Virus record (IMG/VR): IMGVR_UViG_3300021368_002272
Span: 1 to 30,965 of that record
Origin: a virus
Length of the DNA stretch: 30,965 nt
Reading direction: 5' to 3' (one strand)
Below the pieces are notes generated by a model. That model saw nothing but the letters and a program-made list of their open reading frames with translations, ran no database searches and was not told the DNA's origin. The position numbers and the translations under genes were made by a program. Shown piece by piece: positions 8,374 through 15,093 of the stretch (positions within the stretch are counted from its first letter, which is position 1; each line of letters starts with the position of its first letter).

Positions 8374-8548
8374 TCCTAGAGACTTTTATACTCTAGATAT
8401 ATCAAAAGACGGACTTGCATTAATATACAGGTCCGTCTGTTTTCATTTGGAAAAATGGCCTGGAGGTCATCCAGAAGAGCAAGTTGCATTACAACAACTA
8501 AAAGATAATTTATTTCGCATTATTCTTGAAAAAACCTTAGAGACCTAA
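8360..8548 (+). CDS. Small conserved cyanophage protein after gp53
   Basis: This is a 62-residue acidic protein (MEDIDPRDFYTLDISKDGLA, then a YRSVCFHLEKWPGG segment) with predicted helices and no membrane segment. It overlaps the last codons of gp53, so it is probably coupled to it. A GTG at 8351 in the same frame is an alternative start adding three residues; ATG at 8360 is preferred. Proteins like this follow gp53 in other cyanomyoviruses as I recall, but no function is known. The gene itself contains an inverted repeat that could act as a terminator. Confidence 0.75.
   Translation: MEDIDPRDFYTLDISKDGLALIYRSVCFHLEKWPGGHPEEQVALQQLKDNLFRIILEKTLET
8407..8444 (+). terminator. Possible terminator-like hairpin inside the small gene
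   Basis: AGACGGAC (8407-8414) and GTCCGTCT (8431-8438) form a perfect 8-bp stem with a 16-base loop, followed by GTTTTC. The U-tract is short, so it may only attenuate transcription after gp53. Confidence 0.35.
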
Positions 8549-8569
8549 TTTTTACCGGGATTTTTTTTG

Positions 8570-8604
8570 CGACTTTCTGGTAACTAAAAGTCGATTTTCG
8601 TTTT
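8570..8604 (+). terminator. Terminator of the gp48-gp53 operon (first hairpin)
   Basis: CGACTTT (8570-8576) pairs with AAAGTCG (8587-8593) and is followed by ATTTTCGTTTT on the plus strand. It lies 22 bases after the last plus-strand stop codon. Confidence 0.55.
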
Positions 8605-8608
8605 GGGG

Positions 8609-8743
8609 TCAATAAAAATGTTCATCATCCTCCCAACTGGACGGTTCTTGAAAGAGTTCGTCCAGTTTTATTTTTTCTATCCTCTTGGTTAACAGAAGCA
8701 TCTCATATTCATCTGGCAACCAATTTTCCTCATCAACCCCCAT
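8609..8743 (-). CDS. Small acidic protein, 44 residues
   Basis: The ORF runs from ATG 8741-8743 to TGA 8609-8611. The sequence begins MGVDEENWLPDEYEMLLL and ends SSWEDDEHFY. It overlaps the stop of the secreted glycine-zipper gene by 11 bases, which suggests translational coupling. It is strongly acidic with an amphipathic LLLTKRIEKIKLDELF helix. Similar tiny proteins ending in WEDDEHFY occur in cyanophages as I recall. No function known. A plus-strand terminator hairpin overlaps it. Confidence 0.6.
   Translation of the reverse strand: MGVDEENWLPDEYEMLLLTKRIEKIKLDELFQEPSSWEDDEHFY
8636..8676 (+). terminator. Terminator of the gp48-gp53 operon (second hairpin)
   Basis: ACTGGACG (8636-8643) pairs perfectly with CGTCCAGT (8659-8666), followed by TTTATTTTTT. 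It lies inside the coding sequence of the convergent 44-residue minus-strand gene. Confidence 0.65.
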
Positions 8744-9176
8744 CAATCTGACATCCTACGAGGGCACCGCCTACAATACCGAGAGGGATTGCCCAGAGGC
8801 GTCCTTCTTTACGAGATGCAGCAGCACCAATGCCACCACCTGCTAGACCACCAAGAACAGATCCTTCAATACAAGAATTGTCATCAACCTTTGCCCGAGG
8901 ACGAGGAGGAGCAGAGGGAACATAACGAGGGGGAACATATCCTTGATCGTAAATGACCCCTCTCTTCTGCTCACATGGAACCTCCACACGCTCCTTAAAA
9001 GATTTAACATATCCAGGATTCCTCAAGGTTCCTGGTACATATTCTTCACGATAAACCCGCTTGAAGCATTTTTGTTGGCGAGACCAACCGGGTTGATACT
9101 CATCGGTATGATACGGTTGTGCCAATGCAGGTGCAGCAGATGAGAGCATGAGCAGTGCAGCAAGTGCTAGTTTCAT
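8733..9176 (-). CDS. Exported glycine-zipper protein
   Basis: The product is 147 residues with a clear signal peptide (MKLALAALLMLSSAAPALA, cleavage before QPYH). A Tyr/Arg/Pro-rich middle with two Cys (in QQKCFKR and VPCEQK) precedes a C-terminal glycine zipper (GSVLGGLAGGGIGAAA, then IPLGIVGGALVGC), the pattern of small 17-kDa-antigen/glycine-zipper envelope proteins. It would sit in the periplasm or outer envelope of the host. It has a consensus sigma70 promoter (TTGACG-17-TATAAT) and a late-like box upstream, but no good Shine-Dalgarno. It sits alone downstream of the gp32 terminator, like an inserted cassette. Function unknown; envelope modification or superinfection exclusion are guesses. 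Confidence 0.8.
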   Translation of the reverse strand: MKLALAALLMLSSAAPALAQPYHTDEYQPGWSRQQKCFKRVYREEYVPGTLRNPGYVKSFKERVEVPCEQKRGVIYDQGYVPPRYVPSAPPRPRAKVDDNSCIEGSVLGGLAGGGIGAAASRKEGRLWAIPLGIVGGALVGCQIDGG

Positions 9177-9206
9177 TGGAAGAAGTTGATTCGTCTTTAT
9201 TTATCT

Positions 9207-9235
9207 ATTATAGCATTAAAAAGGAGGGGCGTCAA
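9207..9235 (-). promoter_or_regulatory. Sigma70 promoter TTGACG-17-TATAAT; -35 is the loop of a terminator
   Basis: -35 is at 9230-9235 and -10 at 9207-9212 on the minus strand, with 17-base spacing. The -35 hexamer is exactly the six-base loop of the gp32 terminator. A GATAAATA late-like box (9198-9205) follows the -10. Confidence 0.8.
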
Positions 9236-9244
9236 CCCCTCCTT
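9217..9244 (-). terminator. Terminator downstream of gp32
   Basis: AAGGAGGGG / CCCCTCCTT forms a 9-bp stem (9221-9229 with 9236-9244) with a 6-base loop. It is followed on the minus strand by a T-run and AATGC. Confidence 0.85.
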
Positions 9245-9305
9245 CTACGTCAGGTAGCGAATCCGTCGTAGAGATGTCGCGCACGAACGAGCGACATCTT
9301 ATTTA

Positions 9306-10262
9306 TCAGTCTTCCTCAGCGAGTTTAGCGAAGTAAGAGAGAGTGTCATCCTCATCCTCTACAGGAGAGGCAGCAACTGCTTTCTCTCGGAAATCAGACA
9401 CCTCTTGACCCCATCCTTTGTTGGAAGGAGTGATGTCAGGATCGTTGAATCCGCCACCAACAGGAGTGGCAAACACTGCTTCCTCAGACTCATCAATCTG
9501 AGCATGACGAGCAGCTACAGTCTTACCAAGCACCATGTCCAGACGCTTCTTCAGATCCTCATAGGACTTGAAGTTCTTGGGTGCTTCAAACTCTGCAAGG
9601 GAATAGCACTGCTTCCAGAGGCTTTCCAGTTTGTCATCATCAAAGTTACCGAGGGTGCCAGGTGCAGCGAACTCAGACTTATCATAGTTCCAGTAACCTT
9701 CGACCTTGCGGATCTTGACTTTGAAATCAGCACCCTTCCAGAGGTTGAAAGGATCCAGAGGAGTCTCGTCTGCAAACTGAGGTTGCATTGCTTCCACCAG
9801 TTTGTCAAAGATCTTCTTACCGTACTTGTACAGGAAGACTTTACCTTCGTTCTCGGGGTGAGCAGGGTCACTCACAACATAGATGTTGGAGTAGTAAGAA
9901 AGTTTACGCTTCTGAGCACGGGCGATTGCCTTGTCAGACTCGATGCCACTGTTCCACAGTTCGCGGTTCAGTTCACCGACAGGATCATCCTTGCCCAGAG
10001 TGGTCAGAGAGTTCTCGATGTACCATTGTCCACCAGGACCCTTGAAGGCATGAGACCAAACCTTTGCGAAAGGCAGTTCCTCTCCCTCAGGAGCAGGAAG
10101 GAATCGGATAACGGCAAACCCGTTACCAGACTTGTCCATCTCAGGTTTCCAGAGACGCTCATCTGCGCCACCACCCTGAGGTTGATTGAGTTTCTCGATC
10201 TCCTGAGTCAGACGAGCAAAAGCACTGCCGCTAGACGCTTTTTTGAGAGATGCAAAAGACAT
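9306..10262 (-). CDS. 32: Single-stranded DNA-binding protein gp32
   Basis: The product is 318 residues (T4: 301). Conserved elements are GNGFAVIRFLP (about 46-56), SHAFKGPGGQWYIE, KRKLSYYSNIYVV, PENEGKVFLYKYGKKIFDK and an acidic C-terminus (EDEDDTLSYF, then EED) that recruits partners such as gp59. T4 gp32 binds zinc through one His and three Cys. Here the His is kept (H71), but the aligned segment (NSLTTLGKDDPVGELNR) has no Cys, so zinc binding is probably lost. GGAG lies about 9 bases before the ATG. A late box and a sigma70-like promoter lie upstream, and a strong terminator follows. Confidence 0.95.
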   Translation of the reverse strand: MSFASLKKASSGSAFARLTQEIEKLNQPQGGGADERLWKPEMDKSGNGFAVIRFLPAPEGEELPFAKVWSHAFKGPGGQWYIENSLTTLGKDDPVGELNRELWNSGIESDKAIARAQKRKLSYYSNIYVVSDPAHPENEGKVFLYKYGKKIFDKLVEAMQPQFADETPLDPFNLWKGADFKVKIRKVEGYWNYDKSEFAAPGTLGNFDDDKLESLWKQCYSLAEFEAPKNFKSYEDLKKRLDMVLGKTVAARHAQIDESEEAVFATPVGGGFNDPDITPSNKGWGQEVSDFREKAVAASPVEDEDDTLSYFAKLAEED

Positions 10263-10312
10263 GTTAGTATTCTCCGTATTGAGTGTGTGTTTTGTATGTT
10301 TGCTACTGGGTT

Positions 10313-10341
10313 ATCGTAGCATATTATTTAGTTCCCGTCAA
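10313..10341 (-). promoter_or_regulatory. Dual promoter upstream of gp32: TTGACG-17-TACGAT with nested CTAAATA
   Basis: -35 TTGACG is at 10336-10341 and extended -10 TGC-TACGAT at 10313-10318, with a 17-base spacer. The late box CTAAATA (10325-10331) lies inside the spacer and contains the TAA stop of the upstream gene. Confidence 0.55.
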
Positions 10342-10660
10342 GTTCCCGCTCTGCCGCTTTCTCAAGTGTCTCCACCATGGCATCCATGCACTCAGCAAGA
10401 TGCTGATACCCAAATGCTTGAGAGAGGGCATTGATTCGGTTCTTCATGTCTGCTGCCTCAGGATCTTCCGAAGCAGCAAGGCACAGTCTACCATAGAATG
10501 TGCGTTGTTTGTCAATTAGACCTTTGCAATCTTCAATATGATCTAATTTTTCTGATTTGTTCATCGTTCCAAGTTGACTGGTCATCGATGCAATTTGTTG
10601 ATAGGTATCAAAGATGTCTTGTAAATTACTTTGTACCTGTTCTGATTTAAAAAAACTCAT
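10328..10660 (-). CDS. Conserved small protein between gp59 and gp32
   Basis: The product is 110 residues, mostly helical (MSFFKSEQVQSNLQDIFDTY, then QQIASMTSQLG), with three Cys in the C-terminal half and an acidic end. It overlaps the gp59 stop by 4 bases, so the two are coupled. Position in the gp59-gp32 cluster suggests a replication-linked role, but no family was recognised. The stop codon is part of the late box that serves gp32. Confidence 0.75.
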   Translation of the reverse strand: MSFFKSEQVQSNLQDIFDTYQQIASMTSQLGTMNKSEKLDHIEDCKGLIDKQRTFYGRLCLAASEDPEAADMKNRINALSQAFGYQHLAECMDAMVETLEKAAERELDGN

Positions 10661-11256
10661 AGCTTTGTCCTTATCTGAGTTAAGATCTCTTGTCTATAAC
10701 GCTCACAACTTCCCACAAGGAATGGTTCATACTTTTTGATGCGATTCCTAACATCTTTCCATATCGGATCTGCCAATTTTGTATCAAATTTAGATACAAA
10801 TCCTAAGCATTTTTCAAATATGACCAATGTTTCTAAGGATATATCTCCAGCAAGGTAATGCTTTAGAACAAGAGGGTGTTGTTTGTCTTCTATAATGAAT
10901 ATCTTATCAAACTTATCTTGGTATGGAGAGGAATAGTTATTCAAAAGTACATGGACATCTTGTCTTAAATTATATCCAAGAGATTCATTATAAACTTTCC
11001 ACTTTTCATAGTTACCATCACTAAAAGACTTAATGTATCCCTTAGGATCATGCATAAAATTAGCAACAAAGTAGTTTAAAATCTCACTGTCTTTATACTT
11101 TGATGCAATCTTATCAAAGAAATAACGATCTCTTCTTTCTCGAAAAGATTTTTCAGAGGCATTTACTTTGCCTCTGTATTTCACATAATCATAATTATCT
11201 TTGGTGAAGTGTTGTCTTAATGCAAGGTACATTTTGTACACTTCAAAACCGGTCAC
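10657..11256 (-). CDS. 59: gp59, loader of the gp41 DNA helicase
   Basis: The product is 199 residues (T4: 217). The conserved N-terminal pattern is VYKMYLALRQHF, then YDYVKYRGKV and FRERRDRYFFDKIASKY, which parallels T4 gp59 (YKLYL, YDVIKYNW, RRDKYFFQKLSEKY). In T4 it binds fork DNA and gp32 and loads the replicative helicase. The start overlaps the gp33 stop by 4 bases. Its position between gp33 and gp32 is the usual T4-like order. Confidence 0.9.
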   Translation of the reverse strand: MTGFEVYKMYLALRQHFTKDNYDYVKYRGKVNASEKSFRERRDRYFFDKIASKYKDSEILNYFVANFMHDPKGYIKSFSDGNYEKWKVYNESLGYNLRQDVHVLLNNYSSPYQDKFDKIFIIEDKQHPLVLKHYLAGDISLETLVIFEKCLGFVSKFDTKLADPIWKDVRNRIKKYEPFLVGSCERYRQEILTQIRTKL

Positions 11257-11504
11257 AATGGCAGGACTCCTTTCGATGATTGCTTCATAAAGTTTAACCG
11301 CATTGCCTCATGACGCAACCTTTCTTTAAGAGGTTTTGACAAAAGTTTAGGTACAGTTTCAAGTTCAATATCATTCTCATGGCAATAGGTTACAATTGCT
11401 TCAACATAAGAAATCAATCCATTACTCGTTTTAACGAGTCTCTCAATGTCCGCAGAAAATTTTGTTGGGTTTAAAAATGAATCATTAATTTTAGATTTAG
11501 ACAT
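11253..11504 (-). CDS. 33: gp33, late promoter transcription co-activator
   Basis: The product is 83 residues from the ATG at 11502-11504, chosen because AGGGG lies 5 bases upstream and it overlaps the nuclease stop (ATGTCTAA). A longer start at 11618 would overlap that gene deeply. The core (IERLVKTSNGLISYVEAI, then TYCHENDIE) matches T4 gp33 (about 112 residues). T4 gp33 bridges RNA polymerase, the gp55 sigma factor and the gp45 clamp at late promoters, which fits the many late boxes in this window. Confidence 0.85.
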   Translation of the reverse strand: MSKSKINDSFLNPTKFSADIERLVKTSNGLISYVEAIVTYCHENDIELETVPKLLSKPLKERLRHEAMRLNFMKQSSKGVLPL

Positions 11505-12174
11505 TTCTTCCCCTAACAAATTCTTCGATATAGGACTTGAGTAATTGTAAATAGTCATCAAGATTGTACTTCTGAAAGATTTGAATAGTTCCTTCTTCGG
11601 TGGCGATAAGTGTGACAATTTTCTTTACCTCTATTCCTGTACGCTCAAGGAACATTGCTGCATATGCAGTCTCTTGCACAAAATAGTGCTCGATGTAAGA
11701 TTCCTTTTTTTCTTTAGTTGAAGTTTTGAAATCGATCACTGCCAATTCGCCATCAAATTCGGCAATACAGTCTACACGACCTGCTAAACCTAAGTAATGA
11801 GAGTATAAAAAACCCTCAAGACAATGAATGTTATTGATTCGGTTTAAGTCGGACTTTGCAGACTGAAACATTCTAACAGACAAAGGATTGTTTGCCAAGT
11901 ATCTGTCGGTATTCAAATCACCTTTGAAATAATCTTCGGTGATGCTATGGAATGCTGTGCCTCGCTGTGTTGCACGAGCAGTGATGCGATTTGCCTCGTC
12001 TTCACCTATTTTGGTTCTCCACTTTTTAAAGAACTGAGCGTTTTTATACGATGTGATAGAGGTTACACTCGGATAATATTTATCAGCTCCAGGGATAGGA
12101 TAAAACCTAACCCCGTTTTCATTCACTGGTTCAACATCGGGAGTGTCGATGTCAACATTAATAAACTTGAACAT
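11497..12174 (-). CDS. RecB-like PD-(D/E)XK exonuclease
   Basis: The product is 225 residues. Motifs of the RecB/MGME1-type nuclease family appear in order: RGTAFH (71-76), GRVD with D135, the catalytic DFK (D148, K150) and QETAYAAM (from 167), the Q-x-x-x-Y motif. It should degrade or trim DNA ends with metal ions. It lies between phoH and gp33. Cyanomyoviruses carry a homologue here as I recall, often just called exonuclease. Recombination or host DNA breakdown are both possible roles. Confidence 0.85.
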   Translation of the reverse strand: MFKFINVDIDTPDVEPVNENGVRFYPIPGADKYYPSVTSITSYKNAQFFKKWRTKIGEDEANRITARATQRGTAFHSITEDYFKGDLNTDRYLANNPLSVRMFQSAKSDLNRINNIHCLEGFLYSHYLGLAGRVDCIAEFDGELAVIDFKTSTKEKKESYIEHYFVQETAYAAMFLERTGIEVKKIVTLIATEEGTIQIFQKYNLDDYLQLLKSYIEEFVRGRNV

Positions 12175-12935
12175 TAAAATCCTAGATTGTATTTTTGGAT
12201 GAGATAAGATTTAACTAAACCCGAACGAACAATATCATCAATACCAAACTCAATGCAAGAAAACTCCTGCATCTCTTGAAGGATCTTAATGAAATCTGCA
12301 ATACCAGACTTCTCATAGTCTTTAGTAAGGTCAGACTGAGTGATATCACCACAAAAACAAATCTTAGAGTCCTCACCGATACGGGTGATCATAGAATCAA
12401 GTTCATGGAAGTTTAGATTAGAGAATTCGTCAACAATAACAATCGCATTGTCAAGAGTAACTCCACGGATAAAAGAAGTAGACCAAAAACTAATAGTTTC
12501 CTGCGCTCGTAAGTTATCATAAAGCATATCAAATGAATTGTCATCAGGCATACTGAACATGTATCTCACCATGTTCTTGTATGGAATCTGATAAAGTGCC
12601 GACTTATCTTCATGGTCTCCGGGCAGGAAACCAATCTCACGAGTCGGTACAAGAGACCTTACGATGTAAATCTTATCGTAGGGAGTATTCTCATCTAAAA
12701 CCTCTTGTAGTGCCAGGTAGAGCGTGATAAAGGTCTTTCCAGTTCCTGCTGCACCATGAAGCAATAGATTCTTTCCTTGACTATACTGTTCAAATGCAAC
12801 CTCCTGATTTGGTGTCAGGGGGTTAATAGGAACCATGTAAGACTTATCAAGAGGTTTCTTTCTTTTGATTTGCTTTGCAGTCATGTGAGGAGGTACAGGA
12901 TTGCTGGTAGTGTTACGCTTTCTTGCTCTTGCCAT
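12174..12935 (-). CDS. phoH: PhoH-like P-loop ATPase
   Basis: The product is 253 residues. Walker A is GAAGTGKT (61-68) after the conserved NPLTPNQEVAF; Walker B is AIVIVDEFSNL. FCGDITQSDL and a RSGLVKSYL end complete the PhoH signature. The family are ATPases related to RNA helicases and are widespread in marine phages; the precise role in infection is unresolved. The basic N-terminus (MARARKRN) may bind nucleic acid. It starts just after the FmdB-like gene's stop (TGATATG). Confidence 0.92.
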   Translation of the reverse strand: MARARKRNTTSNPVPPHMTAKQIKRKKPLDKSYMVPINPLTPNQEVAFEQYSQGKNLLLHGAAGTGKTFITLYLALQEVLDENTPYDKIYIVRSLVPTREIGFLPGDHEDKSALYQIPYKNMVRYMFSMPDDNSFDMLYDNLRAQETISFWSTSFIRGVTLDNAIVIVDEFSNLNFHELDSMITRIGEDSKICFCGDITQSDLTKDYEKSGIADFIKILQEMQEFSCIEFGIDDIVRSGLVKSYLIQKYNLGF

Positions 12936-12936
12936 A

Positions 12937-13167
12937 TCAAGTAAATCGACTCAGGTTTGCTCGCGGGTGTGCTTTTTGGACCTTGGACATTACTTCCTTG
13001 AATCCATCAGATTGTTTGGGTTTGCCGTAGGTAGTGCCAGCGACACCCTCCATCCAGTCTTTGTCCCAATCAGGATTTTCATCCTTCCAATCACAGTATT
13101 CTTTCATGGTCATGGAGAGTGTCTGTTTCTCTCCAGTCTTCTTATTTATTACAGGGTAAGTAGGCAT
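12937..13167 (-). CDS. FmdB-like small protein lacking zinc-ribbon cysteines
   Basis: The product is 76 residues from the ATG at 13165-13167, which overlaps the thyX stop (TAATG) and has GGAG 8 bases upstream. A GTG three codons earlier is possible. The N-terminus MPTYPVINKKTGEKQTLSMT recalls FmdB-type zinc-ribbon regulators, but no cysteine is present. The C-terminus is basic (VQKAHPRANLSR). Homologues lie between phoH and thyX in other cyanophages as I recall. Function unknown. Confidence 0.75.
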   Translation of the reverse strand: MPTYPVINKKTGEKQTLSMTMKEYCDWKDENPDWDKDWMEGVAGTTYGKPKQSDGFKEVMSKVQKAHPRANLSRFT

Positions 13168-13805
13168 TAGTTCCACTCCATTGCTTCAGCACAAATAGGA
13201 AATTGTTCAGTAAAGATACGCTTACATTCGTTAGCAATATCCATATGTTCTTTCTGGGTTCCATGTCCAGATCGTAAATCTATATAGTGAATCCATGAAC
13301 GAACTGATCCTGTCATGTACATTTTAGTTGGTACAGCGAGGGGAAGCACAAAACGAGCACACTCCTTTGCAATTCCTTCATCCAACATCTCTCGATAAAG
13401 ATCCATAGACCTTCTAAAAAGTTCTTGCATTTTCATTTCATATTTTTGCCTCTTAAAAGGATCAATATCATCAATGGAATTCTGACGATTCTTGGTATCT
13501 TGACGGCGTAGGTCAGGTAGAGGGATCGTCTGCGCGAGTAGGGAAGAATCAGCATAGCGTTGAGAAAACTCTTGATATGTGAAACTACGGTGACGTAAAA
13601 TTTGAGCTGCCAGTCCCCTAGTAGTATTGATCTCAAGGGTCATGAACGCCTGCTCAAAGACGCTCCAATGCCCATGCTTAATGCAATACTTAAGAAGACC
13701 TGCAACCTTGGGATTCTCCTGGTTAGCAGGATTGCTCACGCGAGCAACATACCCCATGTGTGCTTCAGCATCTGGGGTAGCAGAGATCAATTTAACATTA
13801 CTCAT
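13167..13805 (-). CDS. thyX: Flavin-dependent thymidylate synthase ThyX
   Basis: The product is 212 residues. The ThyX signature is RHRSFTYQEFSQRY (71-84), with Thr where Ser is common at the sixth position. The C-terminal RSGHGTQKEHMDIA matches the family. It makes dTMP from dUMP with methylenetetrahydrofolate, FAD and NADPH and works with the phage ribonucleotide reductase to supply dTTP. Its start overlaps the preceding membrane-protein gene by 4 bases. Confidence 0.95.
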   Translation of the reverse strand: MSNVKLISATPDAEAHMGYVARVSNPANQENPKVAGLLKYCIKHGHWSVFEQAFMTLEINTTRGLAAQILRHRSFTYQEFSQRYADSSLLAQTIPLPDLRRQDTKNRQNSIDDIDPFKRQKYEMKMQELFRRSMDLYREMLDEGIAKECARFVLPLAVPTKMYMTGSVRSWIHYIDLRSGHGTQKEHMDIANECKRIFTEQFPICAEAMEWN

Positions 13806-14062
13806 TCTTTGTCAATAATTAGGCGGGCAAGAACATACAGACCAAGTGCCTTAAAGTATCCGATGGTTGCCAAACCAAAGATACCTGGCAATAGCCAATT
13901 CCATAATAGCATAATGAATGCCGGTTTGACAATCGCAGATACCAAACCTGCAATTGCCTTCGCTCCAAGTTCACGATTATGTGCATCTTGAATTTGTTTT
14001 GCAACCTCTTCTGGGATCTGTTGTTCTGGTTGTTCCTTTGGAGGGTATGAATAAACGGTCAT
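13802..14062 (-). CDS. Small membrane protein
   Basis: The product is 86 residues. A Pro/Gln-rich cytoplasmic N-terminus is followed by hydrophobic segments (AIAGLVSAIVKPAFIMLLW, then LLPGIFGLATIGYF and LGLYVLARLII), probably two or three membrane passes. It lies in an overlapping string with thyX and the 89-residue gene. A holin-like role is conceivable from size and topology but nothing specific supports it. Confidence 0.75.
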   Translation of the reverse strand: MTVYSYPPKEQPEQQIPEEVAKQIQDAHNRELGAKAIAGLVSAIVKPAFIMLLWNWLLPGIFGLATIGYFKALGLYVLARLIIDKE

Positions 14063-14328
14063 TTCTTTTTCTTAGGTGCGTTAGGATCTGTCCAAAGTTT
14101 AGGACTAATTCTACCTTCGGACTGCTTCATTGTAATAAAACTACGTTGATAAAGATCCCAATAGTAATCAAAAATTTCTACTTGCTTACTTGACATGACA
14201 AGATCATGCTTCTCTTGTCCATCGGAATCATAGTAGCTTACAAGAAATGCATTATTCGGAAGAGTCCTATCGTTTGCCTCTTCCGGTTTACAATTTTGTC
14301 TTATAACCTTCAAGAGCGATTCCCCCAT
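14059..14328 (-). CDS. Hypothetical protein, 89 residues
   Basis: A soluble protein with FLVSYYDSDGQEKHDLVMS and a Lys-rich end (NAPKKKK). It overlaps the next gene by 4 bases. The ATG at 14328 overlaps the upstream gene by 19 bases. A TTG five codons later, with GGGGG upstream, is an alternative start. Nothing recognised. Confidence 0.65.
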   Translation of the reverse strand: MGESLLKVIRQNCKPEEANDRTLPNNAFLVSYYDSDGQEKHDLVMSSKQVEIFDYYWDLYQRSFITMKQSEGRISPKLWTDPNAPKKKK

Positions 14329-14777
14329 TCGATTTGAGGAAATGCCTCACTGACAACTGCTTTAGTAATTCTTTTATACTTACTGGTAAGAGAACCATCT
14401 TTTACCAAACAAAGCAACTCTGCTTCTTCAGCAGAAAGACCTTCCAGAAGTTGAATGAACATAGACTCCCGCTTCATATCAGGGAGACGATCTTGCCCAC
14501 CCTTTACAAAGCGGTAGAACCCTCTGTACTCCTGCTCTAAGCGAGTGTGATCAGTGCCTACAGGGGCATCATTAGGTGTGTATGGAACATCCCCTTCTGG
14601 GATCATAGAGATGACGCTCTCGTCAAAATTCCAAATCAATAACTGACGGAGAGCGGGGGTGTTATGTTTTCGGAGAAGATCAATTTTCTCCTTTTTAGTT
14701 TTTGCATTAGAGACCTTGCGTAAGATCTCACTAATAAGCAACCTAGCGTTGCTATTTTCAATTGATGTTGTAGGCAT
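14310..14777 (-). CDS. Conserved T4-like phage protein (DUF6433-like)
   Basis: The product is 155 residues. The N-terminal ISEILRKVSNAKTKKEKIDL, then LRKHNTPALRQLLIWNFDES and the PEGDVPYTPNDAP motif are typical of a family conserved across cyanomyoviruses, which I recall as DUF6433. An AAGGAG lies 6 bases before the ATG. The protein looks soluble and helical. Function unknown; it sits in the replication/nucleotide region. Confidence 0.8.
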   Translation of the reverse strand: MPTTSIENSNARLLISEILRKVSNAKTKKEKIDLLRKHNTPALRQLLIWNFDESVISMIPEGDVPYTPNDAPVGTDHTRLEQEYRGFYRFVKGGQDRLPDMKRESMFIQLLEGLSAEEAELLCLVKDGSLTSKYKRITKAVVSEAFPQIEWGNRS

Positions 14778-14792
14778 AATTAACTCCTTGAT

Positions 14793-15023
14793 TCATTCTT
14801 CATCGTCATCATCAAATTCCCAGATGTTATTCTCTGGTCTGATGTATATTAACTCATCATGTAACATGTTTCCATTTTCATCAAACATTTCTGGATGAGT
14901 AACTGATTTAGCATAGGCAGCGTTTTCGATAAAATCTTCAACATAACCTTTTGCTATCCAAGATAAGGTGATTCCTAAAACGAATGCACCAATTGTAACT
15001 AAAACTGTAAGTGCGATTAACAT
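14793..15023 (-). CDS. Single-pass membrane protein with acidic tail
   Basis: The product is 76 residues. The N-terminal membrane segment (LIALTVLVTIGAFVLGITLS) is followed by a hydrophilic domain ending DDDDEE. GGGAGG lies a few bases before the ATG. Such short membrane proteins are common in cyanophage accessory regions. No function known. Confidence 0.75.
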   Translation of the reverse strand: MLIALTVLVTIGAFVLGITLSWIAKGYVEDFIENAAYAKSVTHPEMFDENGNMLHDELIYIRPENNIWEFDDDDEE

Positions 15024-15086
15024 GGTTTCCTCCCTTCGTTTTTACCAATAATATGGAAACCTTCCTCCCTAATTCTTAACTGTTAG

Positions 15087-15093
15087 TATTTAG
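15087..15093 (-). promoter_or_regulatory. Late promoter box CTAAATA overlapping the glutaredoxin stop
   Basis: The minus strand CTCTAAATACTAAC contains the glutaredoxin stop codon TAA. It lies about 65 bases upstream of the membrane-protein ATG at 15023. Confidence 0.45.

Noticed and set aside
9405-10319. Long (304-codon) open frame on the plus strand opposite gp32
   Set aside because: It mirrors gp32 codon usage on the other strand. gp32 has clear homology and control signals, and the antisense frame has no Shine-Dalgarno, promoter or recognisable domain.
11505-11618. Upstream extension of gp33 to 11618
   Set aside because: It would overlap the nuclease gene by about 120 bases. The downstream ATG has AGGGG and aligns with the gp33 core.
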